NCBI GenBank assembly: GCA_009784085.1
Contig: WRCJ01000001.1
Span: 1-64,000, forward strand
Length of the DNA stretch: 64,000 nucleotides
Source of the DNA: Oscillospiraceae bacterium
Lineage (GTDB): Bacteria; Bacillota; Clostridia; Oscillospirales; UBA929
Direction of reading: 5' to 3'
The notes beneath the pieces are model-generated. The model was not told where the DNA came from. It saw only the letters and a list, made by a program, of their open reading frames with translations, and did not search any database. Below are positions 49,508 to 58,855 of this stretch, piece after piece (the stretch's first letter is position 1; each line of letters begins with the position of its first letter). A program made the position numbers and the translations under genes.

Positions 49508-50815
49508 ATGTTTTCCTATGAAGATATTTGGAACCACGTGATCTCGGAGTTGGCGCGCGCAACTTCCCAGACCGTTCTGCGCGCATGGTTCGACGGTATG
49601 AAAATCCTCCGGATCTCTGAAGACACAGCCTTTTTTTACACCCCTGCCAAATTTAAGCGCGATATGATCCTCAACCGATACGCGGATCGTATCAAGGTAA
49701 TCCTCAGCGAACTCCTCAGCGTCCCCATGTCGGTGGAAATCATCACGGAGGAAGAACTGGAGGATTTCACGCGGCAGGAGACCCTTCAGGAGGATAAGGA
49801 GGATTATAAGTCCTATACCTTCGATCGCTTTGTGGTTGGTTCTTCCAACAAGTTCGCGCATGCCGCCGCGCAGGCCGTATCCGACAACCCCGCGGGCGCT
49901 TACAACCCCCTTTTCATCTACGGTACCTCCGGCCTGGGGAAAACGCATCTCCTCTATGCCATCATGACGCGCGTCATGGAAAAGTTCCCCCATTTCAAGG
50001 TGCAATATGTCACCGCCGAGACGTTCACCCGTCAGTTGGTCACCGCCATACGCCTGGGGAAAAACTATGAATTCCATGATAATTACCGACGCCTCGATAT
50101 GTTGCTCGTGGACGACATCCATTTTATCGCCGGCAAAGAGTTTTCCCAAGAGGAATTTTTCCATACCTTCAACACCCTGCATGAAGCCGGTAGACAAATT
50201 ATCCTAGCCTCCGATCGACCGCCCAAAGACGTGAGCCGCCTGGAAGAACGGCTGCGTACCCGTTTTGAATGGGGCCTCATCGCGGACATTCAGCCCCCGG
50301 ATTATGAAACCAGGCTCGCTATCGTGAACGTGAAGGCCTTCCGATTGGGCCTGTCCCTCCCCGAAGAGGTATCCGATTACATTGCCGGCACGATCTCGTC
50401 GAACATACGCCAATTGGAGGGCGTCGTCAAAAAGATGATGGCGTACCGGGATCTTGTCAACAAACCCATCAGCATGGAAACCGCCGAACAAGCCATCTCG
50501 GAGATTGTCCGCGAAAGCCCGGGCCTCTCGCCAACGCCCACCCTGAACCTCCAGGAAGTCTGTGACTTTTACAACTTGGACTCCGCCCAAGTCTTAGGGG
50601 CAAACCGGCGTTCCGACGTGGTACGGGCGCGCCAGCTCACCATGTACCTCTGCCGGTTGCTGACGACAAAATCCCTGCATGACATTGGGAAATTCATCAA
50701 CCGCGATCATACCACGGTGGGGCATGGCTGCGAAAAGGTGGAGGCGCTCAGGGTCTCCGACCCCATGATTTCTAAGGATATCCAATCGATGATTGAAAAT
50801 ATTCGCAACAAATAA
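49508..50815 (+). CDS. dnaA: Chromosomal replication initiator DnaA
   Basis: 435 residues from ATG 49508, 7 nt after GGAGG; the longer open frame is dismissed. Domain I (MFSYEDIWNHVISELARATS), a short domain II, then AAA+ domain III: YTFDRFVVGSSN, GTSGLGKTHLLYA (Walker A ~139-146; usual GGVGLGKTH), MLLVDDIHFIAGK (Walker B), SDRPPKDV. Domain IV carries the box-binding HTH (ARQLTMYLCRLL and RDHTTVGHG). DnaA opens oriC; the domain IV motif reads NRDHTTVGHG. Precedes the candidate origin and dnaN. Confidence 0.97.
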   Translation: MFSYEDIWNHVISELARATSQTVLRAWFDGMKILRISEDTAFFYTPAKFKRDMILNRYADRIKVILSELLSVPMSVEIITEEELEDFTRQETLQEDKEDYKSYTFDRFVVGSSNKFAHAAAQAVSDNPAGAYNPLFIYGTSGLGKTHLLYAIMTRVMEKFPHFKVQYVTAETFTRQLVTAIRLGKNYEFHDNYRRLDMLLVDDIHFIAGKEFSQEEFFHTFNTLHEAGRQIILASDRPPKDVSRLEERLRTRFEWGLIADIQPPDYETRLAIVNVKAFRLGLSLPEEVSDYIAGTISSNIRQLEGVVKKMMAYRDLVNKPISMETAEQAISEIVRESPGLSPTPTLNLQEVCDFYNLDSAQVLGANRRSDVVRARQLTMYLCRLLTTKSLHDIGKFINRDHTTVGHGCEKVEALRVSDPMISKDIQSMIENIRNK

Positions 50816-50836
50816 ATAAGGCTTCATCCCAAGGCT

Positions 50837-51000
50837 TTATCCCCCGCGTTTTTTATCCCCCGCACGTTGGGGATTGTGGAAGCATGCCGCTCCCCTTGCT
50901 TTTTTCTTCTGCGTTTGCCACGCGAAATCCCCCTATTTATCCCCCAGGCCTGTTGGATGCGCATGTCCAGCCGTGCAACTGTTCCCGCCCGTTATCCCCC
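50837..51000 (+). other. Candidate replication origin: four TTATCCCCC DnaA-box-like 9-mers
   Basis: TTATCCCCC occurs at 50837-50845, 50853-50861, 50937-50945 and 50992-51000, all in one orientation, in the dnaA-dnaN spacer where Firmicutes origins lie. It shares the first six bases with the TTATCCACA DnaA box. An AT-rich stretch (about 51023-51060) before dnaN could be the unwinding element. No canonical box is seen. Confidence 0.65.
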
Positions 51001-51072
51001 ATCCCACGGCCTACCGCTACCTTGGCTATCGTATTAACTAATCTATTCTATTCTTAGAAAGAGATGATCAAC

Positions 51073-52194
51073 ATGAAGTTTTCCTGTGACAAAGCCCCCC
51101 TGCTTTCCTCCATCCTCACCGTTTCCCGCGCCGTTTCGTCCAGAAGTAGCATCGCCGCCTTAGAGGGGATCCTCATCGTAGCGGATACCAAGCTCATACT
51201 CTACGGATACAACATGGAGATTGGTATCCGGGAAGAGTTGGAGGCGGATATTGAAGTGCCAGGCAGCGTTGTGATTGTTTCGCGCTTGCTGACGGATATC
51301 ATCCGACGCTTGCCCGACGATAAGGTCGTGTTTTCCCTTTCGGATAAAATGGTCATGCATATCGAGTGCGGCCGCTCCATTTATGACATCTCGGCATGTT
51401 ATGATGGGCAGGCGTTTCCGAATATGCCATCTGTCCCGGAGGAAGAATGCGCGTTGATGACAAAACGGATGCTCAAGGAAATGATCCAAGGAACGGTATT
51501 CGCCGTTTCCGAGAACGACGCGAAAAAGATCCATATGGGATCGAAGTTCGTGTGGGAGAACGGCTGCCTTTCCGTCGTTTCTATCGATGGTTTCCGCCTG
51601 GCCATGCGCAGGCAAGCGTATACGGGGACGGCGCCACAAGAAGACTTTGTCGTGCCGGGGGCGGCTTTGCGCGAAGTGGAAAAGCTCCTGTCGGACGGGG
51701 AGGAAAACATACGCATCGTATTGGGCAGCAGGCATATTATGTTTCAAATCGATACGATAACGCTGACGACAAGACTGCTCGAAGGGGAATTTATCAACTA
51801 TATGGCTACGATCCCCAAGGAACAGCCGGTATCCGTGACGCTGAATACGCAAGAATTTGCCTCATGCATCGAGCGCGTCAGTTTGCTCATCAATGAGAAA
51901 ATCAAGAACCCCTTGCGCCTCTACTTGGAAGAAAACCGCATTGTCGTTTCCTGCACGACCGCGCTGGGGGCGGCGCAGGATGATTGCCCGGCGACGGTAG
52001 TCGGGTTGCCGGAGGATAACCCAGAGATGGAAATAGGGTTTAACCACCGGTACTTGCTGGAAGCGTTGAATTCCCTGAAAGAACAGCAATGCGTCATTCG
52101 GTTTACCAACCCGTTGTCCCCTTGTATCATCGTGCCCCAGGAGGGCGATGCGTTCATGCACATGATCCTGCCGGTGAGGCTCAGGAGCGAATAG
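51073..52194 (+). CDS. dnaN: DNA polymerase III sliding clamp (beta subunit)
   Basis: 373 residues from ATG 51073 (MKFSCDKAPLLSSILTVSRAV); ATG 51064 is also in frame but overlaps the AGAAAGAG site. Three clamp domains: N-terminal (LEGILIVADTKLIL), middle (KIHMGSKFVWENGCLSVVSIDGFRLAMRR), C-terminal (MEIGFNHRYLLEALNSL) ending LPVRLRS, the canonical clamp tail (usually MPMRL). It forms the ring that tethers polymerase III. Followed 8 bp later by recF. Confidence 0.96.
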   Translation: MKFSCDKAPLLSSILTVSRAVSSRSSIAALEGILIVADTKLILYGYNMEIGIREELEADIEVPGSVVIVSRLLTDIIRRLPDDKVVFSLSDKMVMHIECGRSIYDISACYDGQAFPNMPSVPEEECALMTKRMLKEMIQGTVFAVSENDAKKIHMGSKFVWENGCLSVVSIDGFRLAMRRQAYTGTAPQEDFVVPGAALREVEKLLSDGEENIRIVLGSRHIMFQIDTITLTTRLLEGEFINYMATIPKEQPVSVTLNTQEFASCIERVSLLINEKIKNPLRLYLEENRIVVSCTTALGAAQDDCPATVVGLPEDNPEMEIGFNHRYLLEALNSLKEQQCVIRFTNPLSPCIIVPQEGDAFMHMILPVRLRSE

Positions 52195-52202
52195 ACATAG
52201 GC

Positions 52203-53414
52203 ATGAACGATGACATGATCAATGACAGGAACAAGGACATGGGCAGGAAAAATGGCAACGACATGGGTAGGAGCATGGGCAGGAGGGATTCTGTTCGTGT
52301 GGAAAAGCTTTCGCTTGTGAATTTTCGGAACTTTGAGAAGGAGGCTGTCCGCTTTTTTCCCGGCGTCAATATTATTTGTGGAAATAACGCGCAAGGAAAG
52401 ACAAGTCTCTTGGAGGCCGTGTTTTTTTTGGGCGCGGGGAAGAGTTGCCGCACGGCGCGGGAGCGGGACATGATTCGCATAGGGCAAAAAGAGGGGCGCG
52501 TCGAGGCATGTTTTACTTCCGAGGGAAGGGCGCAAACCGTAGAAGCGAGCATATACAAACAACAGCGCAGGCTTTTTTTTATCAACGGCATCAAACTGAA
52601 CACGCCCAGGGAACTCTTGGGCCGAATGCCCTGTGTCTTTTTTGGGGCTTCCCAGTTGGATATTGTGCGCGAGGGCGCGGCGGCGCGGCGGCGTTTCATG
52701 GATATCGCCCTCTGCCAGTTGAAGCCGCGCTATCTATCGCATTTGGCGGAGTTTAACCGCTTACTGGCGCATAAAAAGAGGATACTGGAAGACGCGGCGC
52801 AGGGGGCCGCCATGGCGGACGTGTTGCCGGACTTCAACAGGCGCATAGCAAAAATAGCATCCCGCGTCGTGGCGTACAGGGCGTCCTTTGTCGCGAAGGT
52901 GGCGGCGATGGCGTCGGTTTTCCATCGGGAAGCGACGGGGGGTAGGGAGAATATCACGCTCAACTATCTGACGCGACCGGCCTTCGAAGAGGGGACAACG
53001 GAAGAAGACCATGAGGGAATGTTATATCATGCCCTCAAGAAAATGGAGATGTCGGAGCGGGCGGCGTTGCGCTGTTTGGTCGGCCCCCATCTGGATGATA
53101 TCGCAATCTTGATCGATAACGCCGAAGCGCGTAAATATGGGTCGCAGGGGCAGACACGCACGGCGGCACTGGCGATGGTATTGGCGGAAAGGCAGATATT
53201 TAAGGAAGAATTCGGCAGTTTTCCCATCCTTTTATTGGACGACGTATTGTCGGAACTCGATGCGGCCAGGCAGGCGTTTGTCTTACAGAGAACCGGCGAA
53301 GGGCAGGTCATCATTACCTGCTGCAACACGGACATACTGTCCACCTGGAAAGAAGGGCGCGTCATCCATATCGAAAATGGGGGGGTCGTGCATGTATCTG
53401 CATCTGGGACATAA
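52203..53414 (+). CDS. recF: DNA replication and repair protein RecF
   Basis: 403 residues. After a repetitive N-terminal extension (NDDMINDRNKDMGRKNGNDM type, nt 52203-52290) the real RecF begins at VEKLSLVNFRNFEKEAVRFF. Walker A CGNNAQGKTSLLEAV, LLLDDVLSELDAARQ (Walker B and D-loop), and the MLAERQIFKEE region are normal. A GTG near 52299, 12 nt after AGGAGG, could be the true start and would remove the repeat. RecF loads RecA at gaps. It overlaps remB by 23 bp. Confidence 0.93.
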   Translation: MNDDMINDRNKDMGRKNGNDMGRSMGRRDSVRVEKLSLVNFRNFEKEAVRFFPGVNIICGNNAQGKTSLLEAVFFLGAGKSCRTARERDMIRIGQKEGRVEACFTSEGRAQTVEASIYKQQRRLFFINGIKLNTPRELLGRMPCVFFGASQLDIVREGAAARRRFMDIALCQLKPRYLSHLAEFNRLLAHKKRILEDAAQGAAMADVLPDFNRRIAKIASRVVAYRASFVAKVAAMASVFHREATGGRENITLNYLTRPAFEEGTTEEDHEGMLYHALKKMEMSERAALRCLVGPHLDDIAILIDNAEARKYGSQGQTRTAALAMVLAERQIFKEEFGSFPILLLDDVLSELDAARQAFVLQRTGEGQVIITCCNTDILSTWKEGRVIHIENGGVVHVSASGT

Positions 53415-53655
53415 CACAGTCGTACCCCACAAATCGATTATCGGAGTATTTGACTTGGAGATTACCTCCCATTCCCGGCAAACGCGGGCATTTTTGTCTG
53501 AAGCGCAAAAAAAGGGGCAAGTCAAGGCGGTGATCGACGAGTTGCCGGCATCCTTTGTCCTCTGCGCCATGGACGGGAAGACGACGGTGTATTTGTCGCC
53601 TATCTCGGCGGCGACGCTCGGCAAAAGGGCGAGGGAAAATATCCTGGAAGATTGA
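53392..53655 (+). CDS. remB: RemB/YaaB-family DUF370 protein
   Basis: 87 residues, ATG 7 nt after GGGGGGG. MYLHLGHNTVVPHKSIIGVFDLE and MDGKTTVYLSPISAATLGKR match the extracellular-matrix regulator RemB, which lies between recF and gyrB in Bacillus. RemA/RemB bind DNA and affect matrix genes in Bacillus; here the role is inferred. It overlaps the recF end. Confidence 0.92.
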   Translation: MYLHLGHNTVVPHKSIIGVFDLEITSHSRQTRAFLSEAQKKGQVKAVIDELPASFVLCAMDGKTTVYLSPISAATLGKRARENILED

Positions 53656-53665
53656 CAATTCGTAG

Positions 53666-53736
53666 GGCGCGGCATCCGTGACGCGCCGGTGCGCAGGCCA
53701 ATGACAATTCGTAGGGCGCGGCATCCGTGACGCGCC
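53666..53736. repeat. Two tandem family-A repeats before gyrB
   Basis: Units at 53666-53687 and 53715-53736, both with CATCCGTGA in the loop instead of CATCCCTGA. The whole TGACAATTCGTAGGGCGCGG context is duplicated. The gyrB ribosome site TGGAGG begins 2 bp after the second copy. Confidence 0.92.
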
Positions 53737-53749
53737 GTGGAGGAAATTT

Positions 53750-55672
53750 ATGAACGAGCAAAATAATTACGACGCATCACAAATTCAAGTGCTCGAAGGG
53801 CTCCAGGCGGTACGCAAGAGACCCGGCATGTATATCGGGACGACGTCGGCCAAGGGCCTTCACCATCTGGTGTATGAAATCGTTGACAATGCCATCGACG
53901 AGGCGTTGGCGGGATATTGCAAGAATATTGAGGTGACGATCCACCCCGGCGACTGGATTTCGGTGAGCGATGACGGGCGGGGCATCCCCACCGGCATGCA
54001 CGAGACCGGGAAAGCGGCCATGGAGCTGGTGTTTACGGTCCTCCACGCGGGGGGCAAGTTTGGCGGCGGCGGGTACAAGGTGGCGGGGGGTCTTCATGGC
54101 GTGGGCGCGTCGGTCGTCAACGCGCTGTCCGAGTGGATGAAGGTACAGGTCTTTCAAAACGGCCTGGTGTATGAAATGAATTTTGCACGCGGAGACGTAA
54201 TAAAACCCCAGGAAATCGTGGGCGAAACGGATAAAATAGGGACAATGATCGCCTTTTTGCCAGACAACACAATCTTCGAGGATACGGTCTTCGATTTCGA
54301 TATGCTGCTCTCCCGCCTACGGGAGCAAGCCTTTTTGAATGCCGGCCTGCGCATCCAGCTGACGGATCTGCGGGAGGGGCCGCCTGTCGTCAAATCCCTG
54401 TATTATGAAGGCGGCATCCGATCCTTTGTCGAATACGTGAACAAGAATAAGAACCCCCTGCACGCGGAGGTCATCCACATCGTGGGGAAGAAGGGGGATT
54501 CCGTCGCCGAGGTGGCCTTTCAATACAGCGACTCCTACAACGAAACCTTGTATTCATTCGCCAACAACATCCACACCACAGACGGGGGCATGCACGAGAC
54601 AGGCTTCAAAAACGCGATGACCCGCGTGGTCAACGACTATGGACGAAGGCATAAGTTTTTAAAGGACGACGATAAAAACCTTGCGGGGGAAGATGTGCGC
54701 GAGGGATTGACCGCCATCATCAGCGTGAAGCTGATTGACGCGCAGTTTGAAGGGCAAACCAAGACCAAGCTGGGCAATTCGGACATTCGCGTGCTGGTGG
54801 ATGCCATTGTGGGCGAAAAACTGGGCGACTTTTTGGAAGAAAACCCGCCGATAGGGCGCGCCATCCTGGAGAAGGCCGTGGGCGCGGCCAGGGCCAGGGA
54901 GGCCGCGCGCAAGGCGAGGGAACTCACGCGGAGGAAAACCGCGCTGGAGGGGACCTCGTTGCCGGGGAAGCTCTTTGACTGCAACGAGCGCGACCCGCGG
55001 CTCACAGAGTTGTATATCGTAGAGGGGGACAGCGCCGCCGGTTCCGCCAAGAGCGGCAGGGACAGCCGGTATCAAGCGATCCTCCCCCTATGGGGAAAGA
55101 TGCTCAACGTGGAAAAGGCGCGTATCGACAAGGTGTATGGCAACGAGAAGCTCATGCCGGTCATCCTGGCGTTGGGCGCGGGCATTGGCGAGGACTTTGA
55201 CCTTTCCCGGCTACGCTACAACAAGATCGTCCTCATGGCGGACGCCGACGTGGATGGTAGCCATATCCGTACGTTGCTCTTGACCTTCCTGTTCCGGTTC
55301 ATGCGCCCGCTGATCGAAGAGGGGCATGTCTACTTGGCGCAGCCGCCGCTCTATAAGATCGTGCGGGGCAAGACGGTGCGGTATGCTTTTTCGGACAAGG
55401 AGCGCGACAGGATTATCGGCGAGCTTTGCGGCACGGACGAAGCCGCGCGGGCCAAAGCGGATGTCCAGCGCAACAAAGGCCTGGGGGAGATGAACGGCGA
55501 GGAGCTGTGGGAGACCACGATGAACCCGGAGACGCGTACGCTATTGCGCGTGGAGCTGGACGACGCCGTGTCCGCGGATCAGATCTTCACCGTGCTGATG
55601 GGCGACAAGGTGGAGCCCCGCCGGGAGTTCATTGAGTCCTATGCCAAGCATGTGGTGAACTTAGATATATAA
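53750..55672 (+). CDS. gyrB: DNA gyrase subunit B
   Basis: 640 residues, the short Gram-positive form. GHKL ATPase domain (LQAVRKRPGMYIGTT; EIVDNAIDEALAGY; GRGIPTGMHETGK; KVAGGLHGVGASVVNALS), transducer (FANNIHTTDGGMHETGF), TOPRIM (YIVEGDSAAGSAKSGRDS; DADVDGSHIRTLLLTF) and the C-terminal QRNKGLGEMN. It supplies ATP hydrolysis for negative supercoiling. Ribosome site TGGAGG just before ATG. Followed by gyrA after a 70-bp spacer. Confidence 0.98.
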   Translation: MNEQNNYDASQIQVLEGLQAVRKRPGMYIGTTSAKGLHHLVYEIVDNAIDEALAGYCKNIEVTIHPGDWISVSDDGRGIPTGMHETGKAAMELVFTVLHAGGKFGGGGYKVAGGLHGVGASVVNALSEWMKVQVFQNGLVYEMNFARGDVIKPQEIVGETDKIGTMIAFLPDNTIFEDTVFDFDMLLSRLREQAFLNAGLRIQLTDLREGPPVVKSLYYEGGIRSFVEYVNKNKNPLHAEVIHIVGKKGDSVAEVAFQYSDSYNETLYSFANNIHTTDGGMHETGFKNAMTRVVNDYGRRHKFLKDDDKNLAGEDVREGLTAIISVKLIDAQFEGQTKTKLGNSDIRVLVDAIVGEKLGDFLEENPPIGRAILEKAVGAARAREAARKARELTRRKTALEGTSLPGKLFDCNERDPRLTELYIVEGDSAAGSAKSGRDSRYQAILPLWGKMLNVEKARIDKVYGNEKLMPVILALGAGIGEDFDLSRLRYNKIVLMADADVDGSHIRTLLLTFLFRFMRPLIEEGHVYLAQPPLYKIVRGKTVRYAFSDKERDRIIGELCGTDEAARAKADVQRNKGLGEMNGEELWETTMNPETRTLLRVELDDAVSADQIFTVLMGDKVEPRREFIESYAKHVVNLDI

Positions 55673-55742
55673 TTTGATAAAGTTATAACATTACGGAATC
55701 AGCGTTGCCGGTCGGGGTACCGTTACCGGTTGGGGGTTTTTT

Positions 55743-58208
55743 ATGTCGGAGACGAAGCATCCTGTGGATTTCGAAAATCAGAAGATCGTGACGGTGGACT
55801 TAGAGCGAGAGATGAAAAAGTCCTACATCGACTATGCCATGTCGGTCATCGTGGGACGCGCGTTGCCGGATGTGCGCGACGGGCTCAAGCCGGTGCATCG
55901 GCGCATCTTGTATACCATGTACGAGGAAAACCTCACGCCGGAAAGGCCGTACCGCAAATCCGCCACGGCGGTGGGCGACGTGCTGGGCCGCTACCACCCC
56001 CACGGCGACGCATCGGTTTACGACGCGCTTGTGCGCATGGCACAGGACTTTTCGTTGCGCTACCCGCTCGTGGACGGCCACGGGAACTTCGGATCGGTGG
56101 ACGGCGACCCGCCCGCCGCCTACCGCTACACCGAGGCGCGTATGTCGAGGATCGCGATGGCGCTCATGGCCGATATCGACAAGGAGACCGTGGATTTTGT
56201 CCCAAACTACGACAACTCCCGAAGGGAGCCTTGGGTGTTGCCGTCGCGATTCCCCTGCCTGCTGGTCAACGGGACGACCGGCATCGCGGTGGGCATGGCC
56301 ACCAACATCCCGCCGCATAACCTGCGCGAGGTCATCGACGCGACCATCTGCGTCTTGGAAAACGAGGAGGCCGACCTAAACGACCTCATGGAGTATATCC
56401 AGGGCCCGGATTTCCCCACGGCGGCCAGCATCTTGGGGCGCGTGGGCATCCGGGCGGCCTATGCCACCGGCAGGGGCAGGGTCAAGGTACGCGCCAGGGC
56501 CGAGATAGAGGAAACGAAGGGTTCCCGCCAGCGCATCGTGGTCTCGGAGCTCCCCTATATGGTCAACAAAACAAGGCTGGTGGAAGCCATTGCCGAGCTG
56601 GTCAAGGGGAAGACCATCGAGGGGATCAGCGAAATACGCGACGAGAGCGACCGGGGCGGCATGAAATTGGTGATCGAGCTCAAGCGGGACGCCAATGCCC
56701 AGGTCGTGCTCAACAAGCTGTACGCCCATACGGCCATGCAGTCCACCTTCGCCATCAACATGCTGGCCCTGGTCGATGGGAAGCCCGTGATCCTCTCCTT
56801 GCGGGAGACGCTCGATCATTACATCGCCCACCAAATCGAGGTCATCGTCCGCCGCACGAGGTTCCTGCTCAAGCGCGCGCATGACCGGGCTCATCTCTTG
56901 GAGGGCTTGCGCGTCGCCGTAGACAATTTGGACGAGGTGATCGCGATCATCCGCGGGTCATACAGCAACGCGAAAGCCAAGCTCATGGAGCGGTTTTCGT
57001 TGACGGACGCGCAGGGGCAGGCGATCGTCGATTTCAGGTTGGGCCGCTTGCAGGGGCTGGAACTGGAAAAAATAGAGAATGAATACCGGGAACTGATGGA
57101 GAAAATCAGGCGGTATCAGGAAATATTGGCATCCGACGAAGAGGTTCGCGCCATTTTGCGCGAGGAATTGCTGGAAATCAGGGAGAAGTTCGGCGACGAT
57201 CGCCGCACGGAGATTGTGCCCGTGGACGACGAGATAGACATCGAGGATCTGATCGAGCGCGAGGACTGCGTGTACACGCTGACCCACGCCGGGTACATCA
57301 AGCGCATACAAAAATCGGTTTACCGCACCCAGCGGCGGGGCGGGAAGGGCGTGACCGCCCAGACGATGCGCGAAGAGGACTATGTGGAGGAGCTGTTCGT
57401 GGCGTCCACGCACGACGTGATGCTGTTCTTCACCAACTATGGGCGCCTGTACCGCAAGAAGGGCTACTTTATCCCGGAAGCCGGCCGGGCGGCCAAGGGG
57501 ATGAATATCGTCAATGTACTGCCGCTGGAGGCAGGGGAGAAGGTGACCGCCATGATCCCGGTCGCCCAGGACGATCCCAACCGGTTCCTGGTTATGATCA
57601 CCCGGCGCGGGACCGTCAAGCGCATCGAGCTGGACAGGCTGGAGACCGCCCGCAAAGGGGGCATCCGCGCGTTGCGCCTGGAGGAGGGCGACGAGCTCAT
57701 CGCCGTGCGCAAGACCAGCGGGGACGAGGATATCATTTTGGCGTCGCGCGAGGGCATGGCCATTTGTTTCCGCGAGACGGACATCCGGGAGATGGGTCGC
57801 GTGGCCGCCGGCGTGCGGGGCATCCGCTTGGGGCGGGGGGACTACGTTGTGGGCGCGGTCCGCATGCACCCGGAGGAAACCTTGCTGACTGTCACGGAGA
57901 AGGGATACGGCAAGCGCACCGCGCCGGGGGAATACAGGCGCGGCGGCGAGGCCCAGCACCGGGGAGGCAAAGGGCTCAAGGCCCATGGCATCACGGAGAA
58001 AACAGGGAAAGTGGCCGCCATCAAGGCGGTGGCGGAAGACGACGATGTGTTGTTGATCTCGGACGACGGTACCATCATCCGCATGGCGACAAGCGACATC
58101 AACCTTTACTCGCGCAGTGCCCAAGGCGTTATCCTCATGCGCATGGCAGGGGATGCCCGCGTGATCGCGGTGGCCAGCACGAAGAGCGAGGAAGAGGAAG
58201 AGAGCTGA
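55743..58208 (+). CDS. gyrA: DNA gyrase subunit A
   Basis: 821 residues. N-terminal breakage-reunion domain (DYAMSVIVGRALPDVRDGLK; YHPHGDASVYDALVRMAQDF; catalytic Tyr in AAYRYTEARM), then the C-terminal beta-pinwheel with the QRRGGKG GyrA box, which marks it as gyrase rather than topoisomerase IV. At the position of E. coli Ser83 the sequence has Ala (GDAS), with Asp87 kept. No parC/parE pair is in the window. Confidence 0.98.
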   Translation: MSETKHPVDFENQKIVTVDLEREMKKSYIDYAMSVIVGRALPDVRDGLKPVHRRILYTMYEENLTPERPYRKSATAVGDVLGRYHPHGDASVYDALVRMAQDFSLRYPLVDGHGNFGSVDGDPPAAYRYTEARMSRIAMALMADIDKETVDFVPNYDNSRREPWVLPSRFPCLLVNGTTGIAVGMATNIPPHNLREVIDATICVLENEEADLNDLMEYIQGPDFPTAASILGRVGIRAAYATGRGRVKVRARAEIEETKGSRQRIVVSELPYMVNKTRLVEAIAELVKGKTIEGISEIRDESDRGGMKLVIELKRDANAQVVLNKLYAHTAMQSTFAINMLALVDGKPVILSLRETLDHYIAHQIEVIVRRTRFLLKRAHDRAHLLEGLRVAVDNLDEVIAIIRGSYSNAKAKLMERFSLTDAQGQAIVDFRLGRLQGLELEKIENEYRELMEKIRRYQEILASDEEVRAILREELLEIREKFGDDRRTEIVPVDDEIDIEDLIEREDCVYTLTHAGYIKRIQKSVYRTQRRGGKGVTAQTMREEDYVEELFVASTHDVMLFFTNYGRLYRKKGYFIPEAGRAAKGMNIVNVLPLEAGEKVTAMIPVAQDDPNRFLVMITRRGTVKRIELDRLETARKGGIRALRLEEGDELIAVRKTSGDEDIILASREGMAICFRETDIREMGRVAAGVRGIRLGRGDYVVGAVRMHPEETLLTVTEKGYGKRTAPGEYRRGGEAQHRGGKGLKAHGITEKTGKVAAIKAVAEDDDVLLISDDGTIIRMATSDINLYSRSAQGVILMRMAGDARVIAVASTKSEEEEES

Positions 58209-58246
58209 GCTGTAGGCGATATTTTACATGATAGGTGGGGACGGGT

Positions 58247-58855
58247 ATGGATGAAAGAACTGCTATTTTTGTATGGGGCTTTACGCTTGCGCTGATGATA
58301 ATTCTTAGTGTACTCGCCGGGAGAATGGCTCGTGAAAGAAACCGTAATCCCGCAAGATGGGTCATTCTATGTCTATTTGTCTCACCTGTCATCGTGGTTA
58401 TTATCCTGGCCTGCATCGGAGAAAATATGGCCGAAAAACACAAAGAAGAACTCATAGCGGAACAAGAACGCAATGAAGAGCTGTTGCAGCGGATTCACGA
58501 ACTCGAAAAGGGAGTAGCGGACGAAGACAAGGAGTCTCAGACAGATATAGACGAAAAACAGGAGGCCGCCAAAAAACAGGAGGAAGAAGACAGGAGGCAG
58601 GAGGAAGCCAGGGAGAGGAGACAGCAGGAGCTGGAGGACAAAGGGATCGCCCTGCTGATCGATAGCGAGGAAATCATGCAGGATGCCTATACGCGGAGGC
58701 TTCTGTACGGCAAGGAAGCGTATATATCCTATTTGCGCCATATGGCCAATGTATTCGATCTGGAGGGCATCGAATGGACGGATCAGACCATCGACGATAT
58801 AGATCTCATGCTGAGATCAGAGGAGCCAATGGATGAACTGCAGGATCAACTATGA
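58247..58855 (+). CDS. Uncharacterised membrane protein with coiled coil
   Basis: 202 residues from ATG 58247 after AGGTGGGG. Two N-terminal membrane helices (IFVWGFTLALMIILSVLAG; VILCLFVSPVIVVIILACIG), then a ~75-residue highly charged coiled coil (ELIAEQERNEELLQRIHELE; EAAKKQEEEDRRQEEARERR) and a small acidic helical C-terminal domain (DELQDQL end). No family recognised. Its stop overlaps the rnhA start (ATGA), so it is co-translated with RNase HI, but no functional link is known. Confidence 0.75.
   Translation: MDERTAIFVWGFTLALMIILSVLAGRMARERNRNPARWVILCLFVSPVIVVIILACIGENMAEKHKEELIAEQERNEELLQRIHELEKGVADEDKESQTDIDEKQEAAKKQEEEDRRQEEARERRQQELEDKGIALLIDSEEIMQDAYTRRLLYGKEAYISYLRHMANVFDLEGIEWTDQTIDDIDLMLRSEEPMDELQDQL

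Noticed and set aside
56958..58124. 388-codon minus-strand ORF
   Set aside because: Antisense to gyrA.
55743..58208. Topoisomerase IV subunit (ParC) instead of GyrA
   Set aside because: The QRRGGKG GyrA box and position after gyrB favour gyrase.
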